Origin: CALCKU01 sp964534845
Lineage (GTDB): Bacteria; Pseudomonadota; Alphaproteobacteria; Caulobacterales; Maricaulaceae
Assembly: GCA_964534845.1 (NCBI GenBank)
Contig: CAZHPV010000080.1
Coordinates: 1 to 10,416, forward strand
Direction of reading: 5' to 3'
DNA: 10,416 bases
The first letter of the stretch is position 1; each line of letters begins with the position of its first letter. Made by a program: the position numbers and the translations under genes. Under the pieces are notes generated by a model. The model ran no database searches. It saw nothing but the letters and a program-made list of their open reading frames with translations, and was not told where the DNA came from. Of the stretch, positions 1 through 7,500 are shown piece after piece.

Positions 1-129
1 ATATTATGGGGCATTTATTTGTATATCATGCTACCGTAAAGGCCTGTCTTTTTTGCCAGTTGGCGAAGGACGATAAGGTTTTAAGTGTTTTGAGATAATC
101 GGTAACAGTGGTCGCATTGGAAATGAAAC

Positions 130-1233
130 GTGGAAATTAGCGCTGCAATCCTACGCGAAGGACAGGGTTTGTTCGAAATCGCAACCCTGACGCTTGATAC
201 GCCGCGCGAAGATGAAATTTGTGTCAAAATTGCAGGTGTAGGTATTTGTCATACCGATCTCGTATTTGCGTCTGGTCATATGTCAGATTTTGAACTGCCC
301 GCTGTTCTAGGACATGAAGGTTCAGGCATTGTCCATTCCGTTGGTAGCAAAGTGACTAAAGTGGCGGTGGGGGACCGGGTCGTCATAACATTTGGCTCTT
401 GCGGACATTGCGATAGATGTGATGATGGTGATGAATCTTACTGTCGGGAATGGAGAGACTATAATTTCACTGGCAAACGGTTGGATGGTTCAAAAGCCAT
501 TCGCGACGGCGTAAATGAAGTCAGTAGTCATTACTTTTGCCAGTCATCCTTTGCGACCTACGCTCTGACTTATGAGAACAATGTTGTGAAATTATCAGAT
601 GATGTCCCGCTAGACCTCATGGGACCCATCGGATGTGCCGTGCAAACGGGGGTGGGTGCCGTGTTGAACTCCTTGGATGTCAAAGCAGGGTCCTCACTTT
701 TAATTACGGGCGGGGGGGCTGTGGGTTTATCCGCCGTGATGGGAGCGAAACTCGCGGGGTGTAAAACAATAATTATTGTCGAGCCAAGGTCTGAGCGGCG
801 GGAAATGGCGATGTCATTCGGTGCGACCCATAGCCTTGATCCCGCGCAATATGAAGATTTGGCAGACGCTGTGCGCGCTATAGACCCACGCGGTGTGGAT
901 TACGCCTTGGATACCTCTGGTGTGCCAGATGTCTTGCAAGCGATTATGAACTGTCTTGGCGTGAAAGGTACGCTGGGTGTTGTGAGCGTTACGCCGCCTG
1001 ATATGCCTGTCCCAGGGACTATGTTGAAAGTTATGGGACAGGGCCATACGATTAAAGGGATTGTAGAGGGCGATAGTAGCCCGGATATTTTTATCCCTCA
1101 ATTAGTGGATTATTATAGGGAAGGCCGCCTTCCATTTGACAGGATGATTAAAACCTATTCTTTGTCGAATATTAATCAAGCGCTCGCAGATCAACATGCC
1201 GGTATATGCATTAAAGCCGTTTTATTACCGTGA
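130..1233 (+). CDS. Zinc-dependent NAD-type alcohol dehydrogenase (aryl-alcohol/benzyl-alcohol dehydrogenase-like)
   Basis: A 367-residue medium-chain dehydrogenase predicted to oxidise a primary alcohol to the aldehyde with NAD in the cytosol. Visible in the sequence: catalytic zinc ligands Cys40 (GICHTD), His62-Glu63 (GHEGSG) and Cys169 (PIGCAVQTG); structural zinc cysteines at 91, 94, 97 and 105; a Rossmann loop GGGAVG at 194-199, followed by Glu218 at the end of the second strand, which favours NAD over NADP. Length and the C-terminal pattern (FDRMIKTYSLSNINQAL) fit the XylB-like aryl-alcohol group, but the substrate cannot be fixed from sequence. The start is GTG, with GGAAA at 119-123 as a modest ribosome site; the ATG at 123 runs into a stop after five codons. 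The gene is complete and all ligands are present. The 129 bases before it hold no convincing promoter. The AraC-type gene downstream could be its regulator, but that is only positional. Confidence 0.9.
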   Translation: MEISAAILREGQGLFEIATLTLDTPREDEICVKIAGVGICHTDLVFASGHMSDFELPAVLGHEGSGIVHSVGSKVTKVAVGDRVVITFGSCGHCDRCDDGDESYCREWRDYNFTGKRLDGSKAIRDGVNEVSSHYFCQSSFATYALTYENNVVKLSDDVPLDLMGPIGCAVQTGVGAVLNSLDVKAGSSLLITGGGAVGLSAVMGAKLAGCKTIIIVEPRSERREMAMSFGATHSLDPAQYEDLADAVRAIDPRGVDYALDTSGVPDVLQAIMNCLGVKGTLGVVSVTPPDMPVPGTMLKVMGQGHTIKGIVEGDSSPDIFIPQLVDYYREGRLPFDRMIKTYSLSNINQALADQHAGICIKAVLLP

Positions 1234-1288
1234 TGGCTTTATTCACGCAGTGACTAATATCATAACGCCTTTAATGCAGTGTCATTTG

Positions 1289-1299
1289 GTGTTAAACAC
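1289..1299. promoter_or_regulatory. Odd palindrome GTGTTAAACAC upstream of the AraC-type gene
   Basis: A perfect 5+1+5 inverted repeat lies in the 116-base gap between the dehydrogenase and the AraC-type gene, 50 bases before the latter's ATG. It could be a small operator or chance. No T-run follows it, so it is not a terminator. No other copy was noticed in the window. Confidence 0.2.
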
Positions 1300-1349
1300 T
1301 AAGGGTGGCATCTGAGGTTATAATCAGTCTGCTTGTGAGGAGATATTTT

Positions 1350-2054
1350 ATGGTATCAGGCCCTAAATTCATATTTGGGAGTGCCTACGGAGCCTTTTTT
1401 GGTAGTTCGACTCACCATAAATTTCACCAAAATGCGGCTTTTCAAATCGTCCTGAGTGCGAAAGATGATATTATCGTTACGGCTGAAGATGATGAAACAT
1501 ATATTGGCAGAATTGTTTTTATTAAACCATTGATAAAGAATAAAATTCAATGTGAGGGGGAGGTGAGCCATCTATATCTCTCACCCAGTATTGGTTTTTC
1601 TTTGGATTTAATCAATCTTATGGGTGATGAGGACATTTACATACTCACCAATACGGGCCGTCTGCCTTTTACCGCGCAGTCCTTACCGGATGAGATCATC
1701 AATATACTCGATAAACTTGGCCAAGTGTCTTTTGAACGATTGGACCCACGGCTTTTGGCTGTTCTAGAGGACCTTGATCGAAACCTTGATAACCCTTCAA
1801 TTTTAAACGCGGCGAACCGGACGGGTCTATCACGCTCTCGCGTACGAACGCTTGCCCGAGAGCAAATCGGTGTGCCGCTCTCTACATGGGTGATGTGGCG
1901 TAAGCTTGTTAAAGCCAATAAAGCTCTATCACTAGGCGCTAATTTGTCGGATGCAGCCTTGGCCGGTCATTTTGCCGACCAAGCACACTTTACAAGAACA
2001 ATGAAAAGAATGTTCGGTGTCACACCGACACAAGCCTCTCAAGTCTATACTTAA
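1350..2054 (+). CDS. AraC-family transcriptional regulator with cupin-like N-terminal domain
   Basis: A 234-residue DNA-binding regulator. The C-terminal third holds two helix-turn-helix segments: a first at about 151-174 (NAANRTGLSRSRVRTLAREQ) and the canonical AraC second one at about 199-223 (HFADQAHFTRTMKRMFGVTP). Residues 1-130 resemble the compact cupin-type sensor of AraC proteins, with an HHKFHQNAAFQIVL segment at 22-36; the histidine usually seen later in the motif is replaced (KPLIKN), so metal binding is doubtful. The ligand is unknown. Translation is placed at ATG 1350 because AGGAGA lies six bases upstream. An in-frame GTG at 1305 would add 15 residues that run through this ribosome site. 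The gene follows the alcohol dehydrogenase in the same direction after 116 bases, so regulation of that gene is plausible but not shown. Confidence 0.85.
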   Translation: MVSGPKFIFGSAYGAFFGSSTHHKFHQNAAFQIVLSAKDDIIVTAEDDETYIGRIVFIKPLIKNKIQCEGEVSHLYLSPSIGFSLDLINLMGDEDIYILTNTGRLPFTAQSLPDEIINILDKLGQVSFERLDPRLLAVLEDLDRNLDNPSILNAANRTGLSRSRVRTLAREQIGVPLSTWVMWRKLVKANKALSLGANLSDAALAGHFADQAHFTRTMKRMFGVTPTQASQVYT

Positions 2055-2064
2055 AAGGCGACGC

Positions 2065-2076
2065 AGACTAAAGTCT
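2065..2076. promoter_or_regulatory. Inverted-repeat site A (AGACT-AA-AGTCT)
   Basis: The two 5-bp arms are exact reverse complements around AA. The site lies just past the AraC-type stop codon and 48 bases before the 58-residue membrane protein ATG. The same 12-mer recurs exactly at 2311-2322, and near-matches occur at 8753-8764 and 8768-8779. It is read here as an operator for a dimeric regulator, most likely the local NarL/LuxR-type response regulator; that assignment is inference. A TTGACG at 2090-2095 could be a -35 element, but no good -10 follows at the right distance. Confidence 0.55.
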
Positions 2077-2124
2077 AAGACATAGGACGTTGACGCTCAA
2101 TTGAAATAAGAGCAAAATAAATCG

Positions 2125-2301
2125 ATGAAAGCCCATCTTTTCATTTCTGTAGGCCTACTGCTTGCAGCTATATTCCTTATACGAGGATTAGAAGCCCTGA
2201 GCGAACCTGGCCTTGGTTTACGCGAGGTATATATTCTGGGCGGTTTTCTAATCGCTGGATTGCTTATCTATGAGGGCTTGAAGGAACGCAAAGCGGGTTA
2301 G
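2125..2301 (+). CDS. Small two-helix membrane protein, function unknown
   Basis: A 58-residue open frame from ATG to TAG that I do not recognise. It is almost entirely membrane: a first hydrophobic helix at about 4-19 (ISVGLLLAAIFLI), a short loop rich in Glu, Gly and Leu at about 22-33, a second helix at about 34-49 (VYILGGFLIAGLLIY) and a basic end (KERKAG), which suggests a cytosolic C-terminus. Its ribosome site is weak (AAGAG, about 12 bases upstream). In support of a real gene: it fills an otherwise empty gap, its composition is coherent, and it is bracketed by two identical 12-bp inverted repeats (2065-2076 before, 2311-2322 after). It sits 112 bases before the symporter operon in the same direction. 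It may be an accessory or regulatory peptide of the transporter, but nothing in the sequence proves that. Confidence 0.6.
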   Translation: MKAHLFISVGLLLAAIFLIRGLEALSEPGLGLREVYILGGFLIAGLLIYEGLKERKAG

Positions 2302-2310
2302 TCACGCCTT

Positions 2311-2322
2311 AGACTAAAGTCT
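2311..2322. promoter_or_regulatory. Inverted-repeat site B (AGACT-AA-AGTCT) upstream of the symporter operon
   Basis: Exact second copy of site A, here preceded by TT (TTAGACTAAAGTCT). It begins 9 bases after the small membrane protein gene and is centred about 97 bases before the TTG start of the small symporter subunit. Its centre is about 15.5 bp before the possible -35 hexamer at 2332, a geometry suited to an activator acting just upstream of RNA polymerase. Identity of the bound protein is inferred from context. Confidence 0.6.
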
Positions 2323-2331
2323 CCCTACCTT

Positions 2332-2360
2332 TTGTTAATAATTTATCCGAAGTTTAGTTT
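2332..2360 (+). promoter_or_regulatory. Candidate activator-dependent promoter of the symporter operon
   Basis: TTGTTA (2332-2337) and TAGTTT (2355-2360) are separated by 17 bases. They match the sigma-70 consensus at only 4/6 and 3/6 positions, a weakness expected of a promoter needing an activator bound at site B. Transcription would begin near 2367. The weak match makes this tentative. Confidence 0.3.
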
Positions 2361-2401
2361 TGGGGTATCCCGATTCAATTCGCCAATAAGCAACAACAAC
2401 A

Positions 2402-2408
2402 GGGGAGG
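2402..2408 (+). promoter_or_regulatory. Strong ribosome binding site fixing a TTG start
   Basis: GGGGAGG lies five bases before TTG 2414. The only nearby ATG (2427) is in another frame, so this site decides the start of the small symporter subunit. Confidence 0.75.
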
Positions 2409-2413
2409 TAGAT

Positions 2414-2677
2414 TTGGCAACAACAAATGAACATGACGCAGAAGGGTATTGGAAGGCCACGATACGGCTGACTATATCTTTATTGTGCGTTTGGTTTCTC
2501 GCATCTTACGGAGCGGGAATTCTTTTTAGGGAAGCACTTGATAATTTATCATTCGGCTCCGCGCCGCTCGGCTTCTGGTTTGCGCAAAATGGTGCGATTT
2601 ACATCTTTCTGGCTCTCATTGTGGTCTATTGCCGCAAGATGACCCAGTATGAAAAGAAATACGGAATTAAGGGGTAA
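2414..2677 (+). CDS. DUF4212 small subunit of a sodium:solute symporter
   Basis: An 87-residue inner-membrane protein of the DUF4212 family, the small partner of VC_2705-type sodium:solute symporters. Two transmembrane helices are visible, at about 18-40 and 53-73, with the family signature PLGFWFAQNGAIYIFLALI at 51-69 and a charged tail (KMTQYEKKYGIKG). It parallels the YjcH protein that accompanies ActP acetate permease in other bacteria, although it is not the same family by inspection. Translation starts at TTG with a near-perfect ribosome site. The stop is 3 bases before the large-subunit ATG, and that gene's ribosome site AAGGGG (2669-2674) lies inside this gene's last codons, so the two are likely translationally coupled and made together. 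Confidence 0.92.
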   Translation: MATTNEHDAEGYWKATIRLTISLLCVWFLASYGAGILFREALDNLSFGSAPLGFWFAQNGAIYIFLALIVVYCRKMTQYEKKYGIKG

Positions 2678-2680
2678 GAC

Positions 2681-4459
2681 ATGGTTGATCCTTGGACAAT
2701 TTTTTGGGTCGTTCTGACCTTTGGTATTTATATTGGTATCGCCATTTGGGCCAAAGCAGGCTCAACAAAAGATTTCTATGTAGCTGGACATGACGTTCAC
2801 CCGACCGTTAACGGGATGGCGACTGCGGCTGACTGGATGTCGGCGGCGTCTTTTCTCTCAATGGCAGGCCTTATTGCCTTTTTAGGCTATGGGGGCTCGG
2901 TTTACTTGATGGGCTGGACTGGTGGTTATGTGCTGTTGGCCTTGCTTCTCGCGCCGTTTTTGCGGGAGTTCGGGAAATTTACGGTCCCTGACTTTGTCGG
3001 AGACCGGTATTATTCCAAAGTTGCCCGCGTTATTGCCGTTATTTGTGCTCTTTTCGTGTCCTTCACATATATTGCGGGACAAATGAAGGGCGTCGGCGTG
3101 GCCTTTTCGGGCTTCCTAGGCGTGCCCTTTAATGTCGGTATTCTTATCGGTATGGCGATCGTTTTCGTCTATGCTGTTATGGGCGGGATGAAAGGCATCA
3201 CATATACGCAAGTGGCACAATATGTCGTGCTTATCTTTGCTTATACAGTGCCCGCGATCTTCATTTCACTGACCATTACAGGTAACCCAATTCCACAATT
3301 AGGGTTTATTGGTAATGCGGCTGGAACAGATGTCGGCATGCTGGAAAAACTGAATACGGTTGTGACCAATCTCGGCTTTACCGAATATACTTCGACGACG
3401 AAGTCGAAGATGGATGTATTCTGTATTACAGCGGCCTTGATGTTTGGTACGGCCGGACTTCCGCATGTTATCATTCGCTTCTTTACGGTGAGTTCAGCGC
3501 AAGCTGCGCGTAAATCAGCGGGCTGGGCTTTGATGTTCATTGCGCTTCTTTATACGGTTGCGCCTGCTGTGGGTGCCTTTGCGCGTATGAACTTCATCGA
3601 TACAGTCAATGAAGCGACTTATATTGCAGATAGTGAAAACTATGAAGAACGGGCCGCTGCAATTCTAGCAGACGGTGCGAAGCCTGTGCCGGAGTGGTAT
3701 AAAACTTGGGAGAGAACAGGTCTTCTAAAGTATGATGATCTGAACGGCGATGGTATTATGCAATACCGCGGACCTGCTGCGCCGGACGGTCTCAAAAATG
3801 AGGTTGTTCCTAACCGTGATATCTTCGTGTTAGCGAATCCTCAGATTGCCAAACTTCCGGGTTGGGTTGTTGGACTTGTTGTTGCGGGTGGCCTCGCGGC
3901 CGCGCTCTCAACAGCGGCCGGACTTCTCATGGTGATAAGTTCTGCGGTTTCGCATGATTTATTAAAACGAACCTTCAAACCGGATATGACGGAGAAACAG
4001 GAGATGCTTGCTGCCCGATTAGCTGCTGCCGCTGCTGTTGTCTGTGCAGGGCTGTTGGGGATATTCGCCACACAGCTGCCCTTTGTCGCACAGGTGGTCG
4101 CCTTCGCGTTCGGATTGGCTGCGGCCTCGCTCTTCCCGGTTATCTTCTTGGGAATCTTCTGGAAGCGTATGAATAAGGAAGGTGCGATTGCCGCAATGTC
4201 TATGGGCCTCGTGACGACGTTTAGCTATATCTACTACTTCAAATTCGGTGGTGGTACAGCGGATCAGTGGTTCATGGGTGTATCACCAGAAGGCATTGGC
4301 TTTGTCTTCATGTGGCTCGCCGTTGCAACAGGCGTAGTTGTATCGCTTGTGACACCTGAGCCTCCGCAGGAAATTCAGGACCTTGTTCAGGATATCCGCA
4401 TTCCGGGTCAACGTCAGTCTCATGGCATGGCTGACGGTGGTATGGCTCCGGCCGAATAG
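2681..4459 (+). CDS. Sodium:solute symporter large subunit, VC_2705 family (ActP-like, probable acetate/short monocarboxylate uptake)
   Basis: A 592-residue SLC5/SSS-family transporter, with about 13 hydrophobic segments, predicted to import a small carboxylate with Na+ across the inner membrane. Family features: DFYVAGHDVHPTVNGMATAADWMSAASFL at 31-59 (the substrate/sodium core start), MGGMKGITYTQVAQY at 167-181, and GGLAAALSTAAGLLMVISSAVSHDL at 403-427 (sodium-site helix). A hydrophilic insert at about 305-390 breaks the helices and contains an EF-hand-like loop, DLNGDGIMQ starting at Asp353, typical of Ca-binding loops in spacing. The C-terminal tail (565-592) is cytosolic and polar. The pairing with DUF4212 and the nearby acs and CrbS-like kinase support acetate as substrate, but propionate, pyruvate or lactate cannot be excluded. 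The gene is complete and is followed by a strong terminator. Confidence 0.9.
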   Translation: MVDPWTIFWVVLTFGIYIGIAIWAKAGSTKDFYVAGHDVHPTVNGMATAADWMSAASFLSMAGLIAFLGYGGSVYLMGWTGGYVLLALLLAPFLREFGKFTVPDFVGDRYYSKVARVIAVICALFVSFTYIAGQMKGVGVAFSGFLGVPFNVGILIGMAIVFVYAVMGGMKGITYTQVAQYVVLIFAYTVPAIFISLTITGNPIPQLGFIGNAAGTDVGMLEKLNTVVTNLGFTEYTSTTKSKMDVFCITAALMFGTAGLPHVIIRFFTVSSAQAARKSAGWALMFIALLYTVAPAVGAFARMNFIDTVNEATYIADSENYEERAAAILADGAKPVPEWYKTWERTGLLKYDDLNGDGIMQYRGPAAPDGLKNEVVPNRDIFVLANPQIAKLPGWVVGLVVAGGLAAALSTAAGLLMVISSAVSHDLLKRTFKPDMTEKQEMLAARLAAAAAVVCAGLLGIFATQLPFVAQVVAFAFGLAAASLFPVIFLGIFWKRMNKEGAIAAMSMGLVTTFSYIYYFKFGGGTADQWFMGVSPEGIGFVFMWLAVATGVVVSLVTPEPPQEIQDLVQDIRIPGQRQSHGMADGGMAPAE

Positions 4460-4482
4460 ACGACCCACACGTCTAATTGAAG

Positions 4483-4511
4483 GTCGCACTCGAAAGGGTG
4501 CGGCTTTTTTT
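4483..4511 (+). terminator. Rho-independent terminator of the symporter operon
   Basis: Stem GTCGCACTC (4483-4491) pairs over nine positions with GGGTGCGGC (4496-4504), including two G-U pairs. It is closed by a GAAA tetraloop and followed by seven T (4505-4511). It begins 24 bases after the symporter stop and separates that operon from the kinase gene. Confidence 0.92.
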
Positions 4512-4579
4512 ATATAATACTATAAGCGAGATTGCTAAATCGGTCTTCTTTGCACATAGTGGAGCCGTAAGGATTGTTT

Positions 4580-7500
4580 ATGCCTATTTGGCTCATCATA
4601 GCTGTCACAACGATTTACGTTTTGGGACTGTTTTTTATTGCCTGGAGGGGCGATAAAACGGCCAGTGAAACGCGTGAAGAGGGGCAAAATAAGCCTCTTA
4701 ATGGTTTTGTCTATGCTTTAGCCTTAGCCGTGTATTGTACCTCCTGGACCTATTTCGGAGCTGTTGGAACGGCGGCTTCTGCCGGTTGGGACTTTGTCTG
4801 GATATATGCAGGCCCGGCCCTTGTATTTTTGGTCTTTCCGCATGTCATACGGCGTATTGGCGACATCGCGCAGAGAGAAAGTATTATCTCGCTATCGGAT
4901 TTCCTATCGGCGCGTTACGGAAAAAGCCGGGGTGTCGCGATGCTGGCTACCCTTGCGGCTGTCATGGGGAGCCTGCCTTATATCTCGCTGCAGCTTAAGT
5001 CGGTAGGAGTCAGTCTCAGCGCTATGGCGGCGACCGGCAGTGATAAGATTGAAGCGTCAAATGAAACCGTTCTTCTAACGGCCATGGCCATGGCAGCCTT
5101 TGCAATATTTTTTGGGGCCCGGCAGTCCGATATGACGAAACACAACCGGGGACTAATGCACGTTCTTTGCTTTGAGGCCGTGATTAAATTATCGGCCTTA
5201 ATGATGGTCTGTGCCTTGTCTGTGACAATCGTGGATGGCGGCGTTGCAACCATTGTAGATAATGCACAATCGCATTTTGCGCATGATAGCTTATCAGCGC
5301 GATCTATAACCATATTGCTTCTCTCTATGGCGGCGATGATTTGTTTGCCGCGTCAATTTCATGTGGCCATCATTGAACGTAGGCATGCAGGAGAAGTAGA
5401 TTGGGCACGCTGGATATTTCCCCTTTACCTTGCGCTAACATCGCTTGTCGTCATTCCAATCACTATGGCTGGCTTGTCACAATTTCCGTCCGGTGTTTCA
5501 CCTGACTTATTTGTGTTGCAATTGCCGCTCTCTCAAGGAGATGGTTTCCTTGCGATGATCGTTTTTCTGGGCGGATTTTCTGCTGCAACGGGCATGGTAA
5601 TTGTTTCCACGATTGCTTTATCAACAATGGTCACCAATGACATTATTGTGCCGAGCTTCTTGGAGCGCGGTAAATTGACCTCAGGATCAAGTGATGGTGG
5701 TGCCCGTCTTATCCTTATTCGGCGTTTCGTTATTGTTGGTCTTCTTTTATTGGCTTACGGGTATTACAGGCTAGCCGAAGATAGTGCGGCTTTAGCGCAG
5801 ATCGGATTATTATCTTTTGCGGCTGCTGCTCAATTTGCGCCCGCCATGTTGGCGTCTATCTATTGGCGGCATGGTAAAAAAGCGGGTGTAATTTTTGGTT
5901 TGGCCTCTGGCATGATTATTTGGGGATACACGCTCTTTCTACCGGCCGTTTTCGGTTTAGACTCTATGGCTTCAGTTGTTCCCGCAGCGCTTAATCCGCA
6001 CGGGCTTTTCGGAATTACCTTTGGTGATAGCCTGACTCACGGTGTGTTTTGGAGCTTAAGTGTCAATATTATCGGCTTTATCTTAATCTCTCTTTTGTCA
6101 GCCGAACGGCTCCGTGACCGCGTGCAGGCCGTAGCCTTTACCGCTGCTGGGGAAGAAAAGATTGTTAGTGGTGTTAAACCGAATACACAAATTTCAACCG
6201 CCTCACCAGATGGCCTTATTGTCTTAGCCTCGCGTTTTTTGGATGCAGAAGCGGTTGCGCATTCCTTTGAGAAATTTGGGCAAGAGAGCGGGGCCAGAAT
6301 AAAGGGAGCCGGGGCTGCTGATTGGCAACTGGTTCAACACACGGAAAAGCTACTGGCGAGGGCGATTGGCGCCTCATCTGCCAGGGTGATAATGTCATCG
6401 GTCCTGGCCGGCGTCGACGTTGAACTGGATGACCTGCTGACAATCTTTGACCAAAGAAACTATGCTGAACGGTTTGATCAGCATATGCTGCAATCGACGC
6501 TTGAAAATGTGTCGCAAGGCATAAGTGTCGTCGATAATGAGCAAAAGCTGATTGCTTGGAATGGGGTTTATCTCGAGCTATTTGATTACCCCTCTGAATT
6601 GATACATGTGGGAGCGCCTATTCAGGCTTTGATCGAGCATAATATTGAAACGGGCTGGATTGATGGTTCAAACCCTGAGACCGCGCGCCGCCGGATTAAT
6701 CATATGCGTGCTGGAAAACCCCATATGTATGAGCGTCAAAATCCGGATGGACGATATATTCGTATTACAGGTAATCCTATGCCAGGTGGAGGTTATGTTA
6801 CAACCTTTACCGACATCACTGACGATAAAGTTCGGGAACAGGCTCTCATTGACGCTAATGAAACCCTCGAAGCCCGGGTCGAAGCCCGGACGAAAAAACT
6901 TGAAGAACTGACAATCGCACTTGATGGGGCCCATCAAGAAGCGGTGGGTGCCAATGCGTCTAAGACAAGGTTTTTGGCAGCAGCAAGCCATGATTTATTG
7001 CAACCCTTAAATGCTGCCAGACTTTTTCTCGGGGCTGTCGAGAGCGATAATGAAACAGCAGAATTATTAAGTAAGGCTGATCAATCTATCCAATCCGCCG
7101 ATCAACTCTTAAAGGGCCTATTGGATATTTCGCGATTAGATCATTCAAACGTTGAGGCTCAATTCGCAGATATCCCGTTAGGGCCGCTCTTTGAAGATCT
7201 GATTGATGAGACGGCGCCAATGGCTGCTAAAGCGGGTTTAGATTTACGGTTCGTAGCCACACAACTTTCTGTCAAAGCGGATCCTGATTTTCTGACAAGC
7301 ATATTAAGAAACTTTTTGTCTAACGCCCGACGCTATACCAAAACAGGCGGGATTGTTTTAGGGGCAAGGCGGTCCGGGAACAGGGTAAGAATAGAAGTTT
7401 GGGATACGGGACCGGGCATCAGTGAGAATGATCAAGGTGCCATCTTCGAGGAGTTTCAGCGCTTTGAGGATGTGGATAATTTAGGGATACGCGGCGCCGG

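Noticed and set aside
45..55. AGGCCT followed by a T-run near the left edge, possibly a terminator of an upstream gene
   Set aside because: I could not find a stem of useful length directly before the T-run, and no upstream gene end is visible in the window.
1305..1349. Longer AraC-type protein starting at GTG 1305
   Set aside because: The extension covers the strong AGGAGA ribosome site of ATG 1350 and adds nothing resembling the family's N-terminus.
2041..2052. AAGTCTATACTT near the end of the AraC-type gene as a further operator copy
   Set aside because: Only one half (AGTCTA) matches the motif and the centre spacing differs; it is also within coding sequence.
2681..4459. Assignment of the symporter as PutP (proline) or as ActP proper
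   Set aside because: The DUF4212 partner and the long hydrophilic insert point to the VC_2705-type family; ActP is used only as a functional analogy.
4513..4518. TATAAT just after the terminator as the kinase promoter
   Set aside because: No acceptable -35 lies 16-18 bases upstream, and the hexamer may simply be AT-rich sequence at the end of the terminator tail.
6869..6889. Tandem 12-base repeat (GAAGCCCGG twice, 12 bases apart) in the kinase gene
   Set aside because: It encodes EARV-EART in the coiled-coil linker before the histidine kinase domain; such repeats arise from the protein pattern and are common in this kinase type.
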